A DNA stretch of 64,000 bases. Source: Streptomyces sp. SAI-135 (lineage in GTDB: Bacteria; Actinomycetota; Actinomycetes; Streptomycetales; Streptomycetaceae). Location: the NCBI RefSeq assembly GCF_029893805.1, contig NZ_JARXYP010000002.1:3968001-4032000 (forward strand). Reading direction: 5' to 3'. Positions within the stretch are counted from its first letter, which is position 1. Every line of letters begins with the position of its first letter. Position numbers and translations under genes: made by a program. The notes beneath the pieces were generated by a model. The model did no database searches. It saw nothing but the letters and a program-made list of their open reading frames with translations, and was not told where the DNA came from. Positions 25,559 to 36,448 of this stretch are shown in pieces.

Positions 25559-27007
25559 GTGAGCGCCATTCGCCCGGCAGCCGTCGTCGTTCTCGCAGCG
25601 GGTGAGGGCACCCGTATGAAGTCGGCCACACCCAAGGTCCTGCACGAGCTGTGCGGACGTTCCCTCGTGGGTCATGTGCTGGCCGCCGCCCGCGAGTTGG
25701 CCCCCGAGAACCTCGTCGTGGTCGTGGGGCACGCCCGGGAGAAGGTCACCGCCCATCTCGCCGACACCGATGCCGACGTACGAACGGCCGTGCAGGCGCA
25801 GCAGAACGGCACCGGGCACGCCGTACGGATGGCGTTGGAGGAGCTGGGGGGTTCCGTAGACGGGACGGTCGTCGTGGTGTGCGGGGACACTCCTCTGCTG
25901 ACCGGTGAGACCCTCAACTCCCTCGCGGCGACGCACTCCTCGGACGGCAACGCGGTCACCGTGCTGACCGCGGAGGTGCCGGACGCGACCGGGTACGGCC
26001 GGATCGTGCGCGACAGCGTCTCCGGTGCTGTGACGGAGATCGTGGAGCACAAGGACGCCTCCGAGGCGCAGCGGGCGATCCGGGAGATCAATTCCGGGGT
26101 GTTCGCTTTCGACGGTCAGTTGCTGGCGGACGCGCTGGGCAAGGTGCGCACCGACAACTCGCAGGGCGAGGAGTACCTGACGGATGTGCTCGGCATCCTC
26201 CGCGAGGCGGGGCACCGGGTGGGCGCCTGTGTCGCCGGCGATCACCGTGAGATCGCCGGGATCAACAACCGCGTCCAGCTGTCCGAGGCGCGGCGCATTC
26301 TCAACGACCGGCTGCTGACGCGGGCGATGCTCTCCGGTGTCACGATCGTCGATCCGGCCACCACCTGGATCGACGTGACCGTCACCTTCGGTCAGGACGC
26401 GGTCGTCCATCCGGGCACGCAGTTGCACGGTTCCACTCACCTCGCCGAGGGCGCCGAGGTGGGCCCCAACTGTCGTCTCACGGACACGCATGTCGGGGCG
26501 GGGGCGCGTGTCGACAACACGGTCGCCTACAGCTCGCACATCGGTCCCGAGGCGACTGTCGGGCCGTACGCCTATCTCCGCCCCGGCAGCCGGCTGGGTG
26601 CCAAGGGCAAGATCGGGACCTACGTGGAGACCAAGAACGCGAGCATCGGTGAGGGGAGCAAGGTCCCGCACCTGTCCTATGTCGGGGACGCCACCATCGG
26701 CGAGTACTCCAACATCGGTGCTGCCAGTGTGTTCGTGAACTACGACGGACAGGACAAGCACCACACCACCGTCGGGTCGCATTGCCGGACGGGTTCGGAC
26801 AACATGTTTGTGGCGCCTGTCACGGTCGGGGACGGTGCGTACACGGCCGCAGGGTCGGTGATCACGAAGGATGTACCGCCCGGTTCGCTGGCCGTGGCCC
26901 GTGGCCAGCAGCGGAATATCGAGGGCTGGGTGGCCCGGAAGCGTCCGGGGAGCGCGGCGGCGAAGGCGGCCGAGGCGGCTTCCCGGGAGGGCGCCGGCGA
27001 GGACTGA
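25559..27007 (+). CDS. glmU: Bifunctional GlmU: N-acetylglucosamine-1-phosphate uridyltransferase / glucosamine-1-phosphate acetyltransferase
   Basis: 482 residues, full length. It acetylates glucosamine-1-phosphate and joins the product to UTP to give UDP-GlcNAc for peptidoglycan. The N-terminal pyrophosphorylase domain has LAAGEGTRMKSATPKVLHEL and GDTPLLTGETL. The C-terminal left-handed beta helix shows hexapeptide repeats from ~265 (IVDPATTWIDVTVTFGQDAVVHPG) and the acetyl-CoA site GAASVFVNYDGQDKHHT. GTG start with AAGGGC upstream. The prs gene follows after 132 bp, so both UDP-GlcNAc and PRPP synthesis are grouped here. Confidence 0.97.
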   Translation: MSAIRPAAVVVLAAGEGTRMKSATPKVLHELCGRSLVGHVLAAARELAPENLVVVVGHAREKVTAHLADTDADVRTAVQAQQNGTGHAVRMALEELGGSVDGTVVVVCGDTPLLTGETLNSLAATHSSDGNAVTVLTAEVPDATGYGRIVRDSVSGAVTEIVEHKDASEAQRAIREINSGVFAFDGQLLADALGKVRTDNSQGEEYLTDVLGILREAGHRVGACVAGDHREIAGINNRVQLSEARRILNDRLLTRAMLSGVTIVDPATTWIDVTVTFGQDAVVHPGTQLHGSTHLAEGAEVGPNCRLTDTHVGAGARVDNTVAYSSHIGPEATVGPYAYLRPGSRLGAKGKIGTYVETKNASIGEGSKVPHLSYVGDATIGEYSNIGAASVFVNYDGQDKHHTTVGSHCRTGSDNMFVAPVTVGDGAYTAAGSVITKDVPPGSLAVARGQQRNIEGWVARKRPGSAAAKAAEAASREGAGED

Positions 27008-27139
27008 CCGGAAACAGGTGCGCCGAAGTCGTCGTACCGTGATAAGTGCACACCCGCACCCCACCAGCTGAGACGGCCCGCCGCGCCCAGCGGCGTGTCT
27101 GTGGCCAGCAGGCTGAGACACCTCTGAGGAGACAGTGCT

Positions 27140-28120
27140 GTGACCGGGATCAAGACGACCGGCGAGAAGAAGATGATGTTCTTCTCCGGCCGCGCCCACC
27201 CCGAGCTTGCCGAGGAGGTCGCCCAGCAGCTGGGTGTCGGGGTTGTCCCGACCAAGGCCTTCGACTTCGCGAACGGCGAGATCTATGTCCGCTATCAGGA
27301 GTCGGCGCGTGGCGCGGACTGCTTCGTGATCCAGAGCCATACGGCTCCGATCAATCAGTGGATCATGGAGCAGTTGATCATGATCGACGCGCTGAAGCGT
27401 GCGTCGGCCCGCTCCATCACGGTCATCGTGCCGTTCTACGGCTATGCGCGGCAGGACAAGAAGCACCGTGGCCGTGAGCCGATCTCGGCGCGGTTGATCG
27501 CGGATCTGATGAAGACGGCCGGTGCCGACCGCATTCTGACCGTGGATCTGCACACCGACCAGATCCAGGGCTTCTTCGACGGTCCGGTGGACCATCTGTT
27601 CGCGCTGCCGCTGCTGGCGGACTACGTGGGGCAGAAGGTCGACCGGGCGAAGCTGACGGTGGTGTCCCCGGACGCGGGCCGGGTGCGGGTCGCGGACCGG
27701 TGGTGCGACCGGCTGGGCGCGCCGCTGGCGATCGTGCACAAGCGGCGTGACAAGGACGTGGCGAACCAGGTGACCGTCCACGAGGTCGTGGGTGAGGTCA
27801 AGGGCCGGGTGTGTGTCCTGGTGGACGACATGATCGACACGGGTGGCACCATCTGTGCGGCCGCGGACGCGTTGTTCGCGCACGGTGCGGAGGATGTCAT
27901 CGTGACGGCCACCCATGGTGTGCTGTCCGGTCCGGCGGCCGATCGTCTGAAGAACTCCCGGGTGAGCGAGTTCGTGTTCACCAACACCCTGCCGACGCCG
28001 GGTGAGCTGTCCCGGGACCTGGACAAGATCAAGGTGCTGTCGATCGCGCCGACGATCGCGAGCGCGGTGCGTGAGGTGTTCGAGGACGGGTCGGTGACCA
28101 GCCTCTTCGACGAGCAGTAG
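27140..28120 (+). CDS. prs: Ribose-phosphate pyrophosphokinase (PRPP synthetase)
   Basis: 326 residues, class I PRPP synthetase. It transfers pyrophosphate from ATP to ribose-5-phosphate, giving PRPP for nucleotide, His and Trp synthesis. Landmarks are MFFSGRAHPELAEEVAQQLG, FPYGYARQDKKHRGREPISA-like flexible loop (here FYGYARQDKKHRGREPIS), the metal site ILTVDLHTDQIQGFF, and the PRPP motif CVLVDDMIDTGGTIC. GTG start with GAGGAGA ahead. Follows glmU on the same strand. Confidence 0.97.
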   Translation: MTGIKTTGEKKMMFFSGRAHPELAEEVAQQLGVGVVPTKAFDFANGEIYVRYQESARGADCFVIQSHTAPINQWIMEQLIMIDALKRASARSITVIVPFYGYARQDKKHRGREPISARLIADLMKTAGADRILTVDLHTDQIQGFFDGPVDHLFALPLLADYVGQKVDRAKLTVVSPDAGRVRVADRWCDRLGAPLAIVHKRRDKDVANQVTVHEVVGEVKGRVCVLVDDMIDTGGTICAAADALFAHGAEDVIVTATHGVLSGPAADRLKNSRVSEFVFTNTLPTPGELSRDLDKIKVLSIAPTIASAVREVFEDGSVTSLFDEQ

Positions 28121-28167
28121 GTCGCACCGAAGCTGTAAAAACGCTTCTGCATGATCGATTTTTCTGC

Positions 28168-28215
28168 GGCCTCCCGCGCCGAGTAGACTGCCCCAGTTGC
28201 TCGGCGAGGGAGGCC
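28168..28215 (+). other. Long imperfect hairpin between prs and the L25 gene
   Basis: Arms 28168-28183 and 28200-28215 pair over 8 + 7 bp with one mismatch around a 16-nt loop that includes TAGACT. It could terminate prs transcription or shape the leader of the L25 mRNA. The start of L25 is 101 bp further on. Confidence 0.45.
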
Positions 28216-28316
28216 GTATCCATGGATGCGGCGGTCCGTTATCGACGCGCTCTTCGTAGCAGGCCGTTCGTGGCCGGGTGACCACGTCCGTTCCTGATTC
28301 ACGAGGAGTGATCCGC

Positions 28317-28910
28317 ATGTCCGAGGTGAAGCTCACCGCCGAGACCCGCAGCGAGTTCGGCAAGGGTGCCGCCCGTCGTATCCGCCGTGACAACAAGGTT
28401 CCCGGTGTTCTGTACGGTCACGGTTCCGACCCGCTGCACCTGACCCTTCCGGGCCACGACCTGCTGCTGGCGCTGCGTACGCCGAACGTCCTGATCTCCC
28501 TGGACATCGACGGCAAGACCAACGAGCTGGCGATCCCGAAGTCCGTGCAGCGCGACCCGATCAAGGGCTTCCTGGAGCACGTCGACCTTCAGCTGGTCAA
28601 GCGCGGCGAGCAGGTCAACGTCGAGATCTTCGTCCAGACCGAGGGCGAGCTGGCCCCCGGTGGCAACCTGCTGGAGCACGTCCTGAACGCGCTTCCGGTC
28701 GAGGCCGAGGCCACGCACATCCCCGAGTCCGTCACGGTCTCCATCGAGGGTCTGACGGCCGGCGACTCCATCCTCGCCAAGGACATCCCGCTGCCCAAGG
28801 GCACCAAGCTGGCTGTCGAGGAGGACACCGTCGTCCTGCAGGTCCTGGCCGCGCAGGCCGAGGAGTCCGCGGGTGAAGAGGCCGAGGGCGACGAGGCCGC
28901 CGAGGCCTGA
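28317..28910 (+). CDS. rplY: Large ribosomal subunit protein L25 / general stress protein Ctc
   Basis: 197 residues, the long (TL5/Ctc) form. The N-terminal 5S-rRNA-binding domain is VKLTAETRSEFGKGAARRIRRDNKVPGVLYG; the C-terminal TL5 beta domain runs from ~95 and ends in an acidic tail (EESAGEEAEGDEAAEA), as usual in actinobacteria. ATG at 28317 is preceded by GAGGAG. The protein binds 5S rRNA in the large subunit, and in some bacteria is stress-induced. Confidence 0.95.
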   Translation: MSEVKLTAETRSEFGKGAARRIRRDNKVPGVLYGHGSDPLHLTLPGHDLLLALRTPNVLISLDIDGKTNELAIPKSVQRDPIKGFLEHVDLQLVKRGEQVNVEIFVQTEGELAPGGNLLEHVLNALPVEAEATHIPESVTVSIEGLTAGDSILAKDIPLPKGTKLAVEEDTVVLQVLAAQAEESAGEEAEGDEAAEA

Positions 28911-28935
28911 GCCCGAGCGCTCGCCGTATAGGCTC

Positions 28936-28966
28936 CAGCCGCTGCTCCCTGAGGGGGCAGCGGCTG
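28936..28966 (+). terminator. Hairpin between L25 and pth
   Basis: A 14-bp stem with one T-G pair (28936-28949 with 28953-28966) and a 3-nt loop ends 16 bp before the pth start. A TATAGG box (28927-28932) just before it could serve pth, which would put the hairpin at the 5' end of that transcript; otherwise it is the L25 terminator. Confidence 0.5.
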
Positions 28967-28982
28967 TTGCACGTGAGGAGAC

Positions 28983-29585
28983 ATGGACGTGACCACCCCT
29001 GCAGGTGCCCCCTGGCTGATCGTGGGCCTCGGCAATCCCGGGCCCGAGTACGCCGCCAACCGGCACAACGTCGGCTTCATGGTGGCCGATCTGCTGGCCG
29101 CGCGGATCGGGGGCCGGTTCAAGCGGGCCGGGAAGGCGCAGGCGCAGGTCGTCGAGGGGCGGATCGGGCCGCCGGGGCCGGCGAACCGGCGGGTGATCCT
29201 GGCCAAGCCGATGTCGTTCATGAACCTGTCCGGCGGGCCGGTGAACGCCCTCAAGGACTTCTACAAGGTGCCGGTGGCGAACATCGTGGCGGTCCATGAC
29301 GAGCTCGACATCGACTACGGCGTGCTGCGGCTCAAGCTCGGCGGCGGGGACAACGGTCACAACGGGCTGAAGTCGATGACGAAGGCGTTCGGGGCGGAGT
29401 ACCACCGGGTGCGGTTCGGGATCGGGCGCCCTCCGGGCCGTATGCAGGTCGCGGACTTCGTGCTGAAGGACTTCTCGTCGAGCGAGCGCAAGGAGCTCGA
29501 CTACTTCGTGGACCGTGCGGCCGACGCGGTGGAGGCCTTGGTGATCGAGGGGCTGGAGCGGGCGCAAAGCACGTACAACTCCTGA
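28983..29585 (+). CDS. pth: Peptidyl-tRNA hydrolase
   Basis: 200 residues. It cleaves the ester bond of peptidyl-tRNA that drops off ribosomes. The motif LIVGLGNPGPEYAANRHNVGF carries the Asn and the catalytic His. KPMSFMNLSGGPV and the VHDELDIDYGVLRLKLGGGDNGHNG segment, with the catalytic Asp, complete the site. ATG with GAGGAG upstream. Its neighbour L25 is the usual actinobacterial partner. Confidence 0.96.
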   Translation: MDVTTPAGAPWLIVGLGNPGPEYAANRHNVGFMVADLLAARIGGRFKRAGKAQAQVVEGRIGPPGPANRRVILAKPMSFMNLSGGPVNALKDFYKVPVANIVAVHDELDIDYGVLRLKLGGGDNGHNGLKSMTKAFGAEYHRVRFGIGRPPGRMQVADFVLKDFSSSERKELDYFVDRAADAVEALVIEGLERAQSTYNS

Positions 29586-29637
29586 CTTGTCCGGCGGTCC
29601 GCCGGGCCGGAGTTGACCCCGCGCAGGGCCATGGCCA

Positions 29638-30141
29638 ATGATCCCGGCCATGCCTGCCACCGCCCTCACCGCCCGCCGGGCCTCGGTCGCCGCGCTGCGG
29701 TTCGGGCGGCGCGCGTCGATGGCGGTGGTCGCGCTGCTGATCCTGGTCGCGGGGGTGTGGGGGTCCTGGGGCAGCGCGCAGTACGTGATGCTGACCAAGG
29801 GGCGCGAGCGCGGCACGATCGAGGTGGCCCGGTGCGCGCGGGAGGTGTGCAGCGGCCCGTACACGCCTGTGTCGCACGGGTCCGAGGCGCGGGAGCGGGT
29901 GGTCATCGAGAAGTCGGTGGCGGTGCGCGAGGGCCGGACCTACTCGGTGGTGGTGAAGCCGGGCAGCGCCGAGGTGGTGCGGTCGGGGCCGGCCGGGGTG
30001 CTGTACGCGTGGGTGCCGATGGGCGGGGCGCTGCTGCTCGCGTCGGTGGTCGTGGCGGGCGGACTGCTGCGGACCCGGCTCGCGTGGGTGCTGGCGGGGT
30101 CGGGGATCGCGCTGCTCACGGCGGCTTTCGTGACCATCTGA
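29638..30141 (+). CDS. Small membrane protein of unknown function
   Basis: 167 residues. Predicted membrane helices lie at ~27-48 (ASMAVVALLILVAGVWGSW) and two close together near the C-terminus (~125-165, MGGALLLASVVVAGGLL and LAWVLAGSGIALLTAAFVTI). Between them is an extracytoplasmic domain with two Cys (ARCAREVCSGPY) that could form a disulfide. I do not recognise the family. Start at 29638 or at the in-frame ATG 29650; neither has a strong ribosome site. Confidence 0.55.
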   Translation: MIPAMPATALTARRASVAALRFGRRASMAVVALLILVAGVWGSWGSAQYVMLTKGRERGTIEVARCAREVCSGPYTPVSHGSEARERVVIEKSVAVREGRTYSVVVKPGSAEVVRSGPAGVLYAWVPMGGALLLASVVVAGGLLRTRLAWVLAGSGIALLTAAFVTI

Positions 30142-30279
30142 GGGCATTCGCCGTTCTTCGGTTCCGTGGAGAACGTGAGTGTTGTCTGTTCGTGATTGAC
30201 CAGAGGTCAGTCACACCTGGAAGCTGAGCCGCACCCTCCACATCTTCCCGTTCCACTCTCGAAGATGGACTACTGCCCC

Positions 30280-30966
30280 ATGCGCACCCTCACCCGCTTC
30301 GGCGTCCTGTCCGCCGTCGCCTCGGCGGCCTTCCTGGTCGCCCCGGTCGCCCACGCCACCCCTCCGGGTGACAACGGAACCGTGAAGATCCACGACGCCA
30401 CCACCGGCGAAGAGCTCCGCAAGAACGAGCCGCACGTCTGCACCTTCTACCTGGACGCCTTCGGCTTCGACGCCGTCCAGGAGGTCGACTGGCACATCGA
30501 GGCCTGGGCCCCGACGGCCGACGTCAAGGGCGAGACCGTGAAGTCCGGCGAGATCACGCTGGACTCCGACGGTCACGGCCGCACGGAGGACCTGTCGCTG
30601 CCCGACGGGCACTACAAGCTCTTCTGGAACTTCGACGGAGAGCACGGCGCCGCCAAGCACAAGGTGTTCTGGACGGACTGCGAGGACGAGGAAGGCGGCG
30701 GTACGACGGCCACGCCGACCACTTCGCCCTCCGGCACTCCGGGTTCGGGCGAGTCCACCCCGCCCGGCACCGAGCCCAGCACCGGGCCCAGCGAGTCGGC
30801 CGGGGCCGGTACTTCTCCGTCGGCCTCCGCCTCCGCGTCCGCGCAGGGCTCCACCGGTGACCTCGCCGAGACCGGCAACGGCGCTCCCGTCGGCCTGCTC
30901 TCCGGGGTCGCGGCCGCGCTGGTGGCGGCGGGCGGTTACCTCGTCGTCCGGCGTCGCCGGGCCTGA
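30280..30966 (+). CDS. LAETG cell-wall-anchored surface protein
   Basis: 228 residues. There is a Sec signal peptide (MRTLTRFGVLSAVASAAFLVAPVAHA, cleavage after AHA), a folded domain (~30-140) with two Cys, a Thr/Ser/Pro/Gly-rich wall-spanning spacer, then the sorting signal LAETG, a hydrophobic helix (LLSGVAAALVAAGGYLVV) and RRRRA. Streptomyces class E sortases recognise LAxTG, so covalent attachment to peptidoglycan is likely. The start at 30280 gives the standard signal peptide; an ATG at 30265 is possible. The role of the surface domain is unknown. Confidence 0.82.
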   Translation: MRTLTRFGVLSAVASAAFLVAPVAHATPPGDNGTVKIHDATTGEELRKNEPHVCTFYLDAFGFDAVQEVDWHIEAWAPTADVKGETVKSGEITLDSDGHGRTEDLSLPDGHYKLFWNFDGEHGAAKHKVFWTDCEDEEGGGTTATPTTSPSGTPGSGESTPPGTEPSTGPSESAGAGTSPSASASASAQGSTGDLAETGNGAPVGLLSGVAAALVAAGGYLVVRRRRA

Positions 30967-30975
30967 CGCAACGAA

Positions 30976-31021
30976 CGAAAGAGGCGGTGCCCCCGGGATC
31001 CCGGGGGCACCGCCTCTTTCG
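30976..31021. terminator. Perfect 46-bp palindrome, bidirectional terminator
   Basis: A perfect inverted repeat with its centre at CCGGGATCCCGG and A-rich/T-rich ends (CGAAAGAGG ... CCTCTTTCG) lies between the convergent LAETG gene and ppc. It is a strong terminator in both directions. Confidence 0.85.
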
Positions 31022-31030
31022 CGTACGGGG

Positions 31031-33772
<2,742 letters not shown>

Positions 33773-34079
33773 AGGTGCGGCTCCTTGCAGTGTTGAAGCT
33801 CGTCCGGCAGGGGAACCCGGAGGGCGGTCGTGCGGCAGCCGCCGCATACGGCCGGGCCATCCGGGAAGAAATCAGAGCGGACCGCGCTGTCCGACCGACT
33901 CCAAGGATAGGTGTCCATGCGGACGCGCAGACTCTCGGGCTCTTGCCGCCGGGCACCGCACTGCCATACTTACGACGCCGTAGGTTACGGAACCGTAGGG
34001 ACCGTCGTAACGGAACCCGGGAATGACTCCCGCAGCCCGGCACCTGTCGTCAACCCTCAAAACCCCACAGGGGACGCCC
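33773..34079. promoter_or_regulatory. Divergent ppc/desaturase region
   Basis: These 307 bp hold the ppc promoter and the desaturase promoter and no supported gene. Upstream of the desaturase, TTGCCG (33943-33948) and CATACT (33965-33970) with 16-bp spacing are a candidate promoter whose start point would fall in the palindrome array at 33970-34010. Confidence 0.45.
33970..34010 (+). promoter_or_regulatory. Array of CCGTA/TACGG half-sites, likely operator of the desaturase operon
   Basis: Overlapping inverted repeats: outer TTACGAC (33970-33976) and GTCGTAA (34004-34010), and inside them CCGTAGGTTACGG (33978-33990) and TACGGAACCGTA (33986-33997). They overlap the expected transcription start of the desaturase gene, whose downstream neighbour is a TetR regulator, the natural candidate to bind here. 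Confidence 0.55.
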
Positions 34080-35090
34080 ATGACCACGCGCTCCGATGTG
34101 ATCGCAGACGCCCCGAAGGCGACCGACGGCTCGACACCGCCCTCCGCGACGCTCGGCGGTGAGCAGAAACGCTCGCTCGAACAGATCACGCTGCTCCTGT
34201 TCATCACCGTTCCGTTCCTCGCCCTGCTCGCGGCGGTGCCGCTGGCCTGGGGCTGGGGTGTGAGCTGGCTCGATCTGGGCCTTCTGGTCTTCTTCTACTA
34301 CCTCGGCTGTCACGGCATCACGATCGGCTTCCACCGCTACTTCACGCACGGCTCCTTCAAGGCCAAGAGGCCACTGAGGATCGCGCTGGCGATCATGGGA
34401 TCGCTGGCCGTCGAGGGGCCCCTGGTGCGGTGGGTCGCCGACCACCGCAAGCACCACAAGTTCTCCGACGCCGAGGGTGACCCCCACTCGCCGTGGCGGT
34501 TCGGGGAGACGGTCCCGGCACTGATCAAGGGCCTGTGGTGGGCCCACATCGCCTGGATGTTCGACGAGGAGCAAACCCCGCAGGACAAGTACGCGCCGGA
34601 CCTGATCAAGGACCCGGCGATCCGGGCGATCTCCCGGCAGTTCATCTACTGGACGATGCTCTCCCTCGCCCTGCCCGCCGTGATCGGCGGCCTGGTGACG
34701 ATGTCCTGGTGGGGCGCGTTCACCGGGTTCTTCTGGGGCTCCCTGGTCCGCGTCTGCCTCCTCCACCACGTCACCTGGTCGATCAACTCGATCTGCCACG
34801 CGGTCGGCAAGCGGCCCTTCAAGTCGCGGGACCGCTCGGGCAACGTGTGGTGGCTGGCCGTGCTGTCCTGCGGTGAGTCCTGGCACAACCTGCACCACGC
34901 CGACCCGACCTCGGCGCGGCACGGGGTGATGCGCGGTCAGCTGGACTCCTCCGCGCGGATCATCCGCTGGTTCGAGATGCTCGGCTGGGCGTACGACGTG
35001 CGCTGGCCGTCACGCTCGCGTATCGATTCGCGCCGGAACACCGACGGGGACGGCTCCCGGCGCAAGAAGGAGACCGCCGAGGCGGCATGA
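34080..35090 (+). CDS. Acyl fatty-acid desaturase (delta-9 type)
   Basis: 336 residues, membrane di-iron desaturase. The three His boxes are present: HRYFTH (~81-86), HRKHH (~118-122) and HNLHHADP (~268-275). Membrane pairs occur at ~35-75 and ~195-235. It introduces a double bond into membrane acyl chains. ATG at 34080 is preceded by AGGGGA. The stop overlaps the start of the TetR gene (ATGA), indicating an operon with feedback regulation. Confidence 0.93.
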   Translation: MTTRSDVIADAPKATDGSTPPSATLGGEQKRSLEQITLLLFITVPFLALLAAVPLAWGWGVSWLDLGLLVFFYYLGCHGITIGFHRYFTHGSFKAKRPLRIALAIMGSLAVEGPLVRWVADHRKHHKFSDAEGDPHSPWRFGETVPALIKGLWWAHIAWMFDEEQTPQDKYAPDLIKDPAIRAISRQFIYWTMLSLALPAVIGGLVTMSWWGAFTGFFWGSLVRVCLLHHVTWSINSICHAVGKRPFKSRDRSGNVWWLAVLSCGESWHNLHHADPTSARHGVMRGQLDSSARIIRWFEMLGWAYDVRWPSRSRIDSRRNTDGDGSRRKKETAEAA

Positions 35091-35767
35091 TGGACGCCGT
35101 GGCGACCGACTCCAGCAGTACCCCGAGCAGCGAAGCGAAGCCGCGGCGAGCCCGGCGCACCCGGATGACGGGGGCCGAACGCCGCGCACAGCTTCTGGAG
35201 ATCGGTCGCACGCTGTTCGCCTCGAAGGGCTTCGAGGGCACGTCGGTGGAGGAGATCGCGGCGAAGGCCGGCGTCTCCAAGCCGGTGGTGTACGAGCACT
35301 TCGGCGGCAAGGAGGGCCTGTACGCGGTGGTGGTGGACCGCGAGATGCGGCGCCTGCTGGACATGGTGACCGGTTCCCTGACCGCCGGCCACCCCCGCGA
35401 ACTGTGCGAACAGGCGGCGTTCGCCCTCCTCGACTACATCGAGGAGTACACCGACGGCTTCCGCATCCTGGTGCGCGACTCCCCCATCCCCCAGTCCACG
35501 GGCTCCTTCGCCTCTCTCATCTCGGACATCGCGACCCAGGTGGAGGACATCCTGGGCCGCGAGTTCAAGAGGCGCGGCTTCGACCCCAAACTGGCCCCCC
35601 TGTACGCCCAGGCCCTGGTCGGCATGGTCGCCCTGACCGGCCAGTGGTGGCTGGACGTGCGCCGCCCGAAGAAGGCGGAGGTGGCGGCACACCTGGTGAA
35701 TCTCGCCTGGCACGGCCTGGACGGGCTGGAGGCGAAGCCGCGCCTGATAGGCCGCCGGAAGAGCTGA
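35087..35767 (+). CDS. TetR family regulator, FasR-like
   Basis: 226 residues. HTH at ~35-80 (RRAQLLEIGRTLFASKGFEGTSVEEIAAKAGVSKPVVYEHF, in two pieces of the domain). The remainder (YAVVVDREM, FRILVRDSPIP, LYAQALVGMVALTGQWW) is very like mycobacterial FasR, the acyl-CoA-responsive activator of fatty-acid synthesis genes; this resemblance is from memory. Coupled to the desaturase by ATGA overlap, it probably regulates that operon through the site at 33970-34010. A second in-frame ATG follows at 35090. Confidence 0.85.
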   Translation: MMDAVATDSSSTPSSEAKPRRARRTRMTGAERRAQLLEIGRTLFASKGFEGTSVEEIAAKAGVSKPVVYEHFGGKEGLYAVVVDREMRRLLDMVTGSLTAGHPRELCEQAAFALLDYIEEYTDGFRILVRDSPIPQSTGSFASLISDIATQVEDILGREFKRRGFDPKLAPLYAQALVGMVALTGQWWLDVRRPKKAEVAAHLVNLAWHGLDGLEAKPRLIGRRKS

Positions 35768-35811
35768 GCGCCCGCCTGCCGAACCCGACCACCGCCCAGG
35801 AGGAGCTGCTC

Positions 35812-36102
35812 GTGCAGTCCGAACCGGGGAGCCCACCGGGCCCGGAGCGGGAGACCGCCTGCCGGGTCTGCGGGCACGACAACGATCCGGAACCCTTCTG
35901 GGAGGGCGGCTGGCCCAACGAGGCCGCCATCTGCCCCTGCTGCGGCAATGAGCCCAGCATGAACGACGTCAGCGTCACCGGATTGCGGGAGAGGCGCGGC
36001 TACTGGCTCGGCCAGGGCGCTCCCTGGGACTCGCCGAGTTCCCGTCCCAAGGACTGGGACGTCCTGGAGCAGGTGAAGCACATCCCGGCCGAGTGGCGCT
36101 GA
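35812..36102 (+). CDS. Small Cys-rich (zinc-ribbon-like) protein
   Basis: 96 residues. Two CxxC pairs, CRVCGHDN near residue 17 and ICPCCGNE near 39, would bind one zinc. The C-terminal part (RRGYWLGQGAPWDSP, DWDVLEQVKHIP) resembles small proteins of the C-x-V-C-G ... CPCCG type seen widely in bacteria, often in toxin-immunity neighbourhoods. Function unknown. GTG at 35812 is preceded by AGGAGGAG; this start is well supported. It follows the TetR gene after 44 bp. Confidence 0.7.
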   Translation: MQSEPGSPPGPERETACRVCGHDNDPEPFWEGGWPNEAAICPCCGNEPSMNDVSVTGLRERRGYWLGQGAPWDSPSSRPKDWDVLEQVKHIPAEWR

Positions 36103-36122
36103 ACCCGGCACCGGCACGTACG

Positions 36123-36155
36123 ACGGCCCGTGCACCCCGTGGGTGCACGGGCCGT
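36123..36155. terminator. Bidirectional hairpin terminator
   Basis: A perfect 15-bp stem (36123-36137 with 36141-36155) and 3-nt loop between the convergent Cys-rich and CsbD genes. Confidence 0.8.
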
Positions 36156-36169
36156 TCGTCTGCGTGGCG

Positions 36170-36343
36170 TCAGTGCTTGAAGGTGTCCTTCGCCTTCTCC
36201 TTGGCCTGGCGCGCGTCGCCCTTGGACTGGCCCATGCGGCCCTCGGCTTCCATGCTCTCGTTGCCGACCGCGCGACCTATGGCCTCCTTGGCCTTGCCCT
36301 TGGCCTGTTCCTTCTTGGCCTTGGCCTTCTGGTCTCCTGCCAC
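36170..36343 (-). CDS. CsbD family stress-response protein
   Basis: 57 residues, a typical CsbD-like protein: charged, Lys/Ala/Glu/Gly-rich, with AKGKAKEAIGRAVGNESMEAEG and a C-terminal AKEKAKDTFKH. In Bacillus, CsbD is a sigma-B-dependent general stress protein; the molecular function is unknown. GTG at 36343 was chosen because GGGAGTGAG precedes it and it gives the standard length. Confidence 0.85.
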   Translation of the reverse strand: MAGDQKAKAKKEQAKGKAKEAIGRAVGNESMEAEGRMGQSKGDARQAKEKAKDTFKH

Positions 36344-36448
36344 GGTTCTCACTCCCAAGCGATTGCCGACTCCGCTCTCATCACTGCGGGTGACCCGACG
36401 AACGCCGGTCAAACACGGCGGGCCGCACGCGGTCCACGCTCGCGAGCG

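Noticed and set aside
25487..28396. Long minus-strand frame opposite glmU and prs
   Set aside because: Two essential, well-conserved genes lie on the other strand; no domain or ribosome site supports the antisense frame.
36123..36155. Small RNA or riboswitch
   Set aside because: The perfect stem with a 3-nt loop between two convergent stop codons is a terminator.
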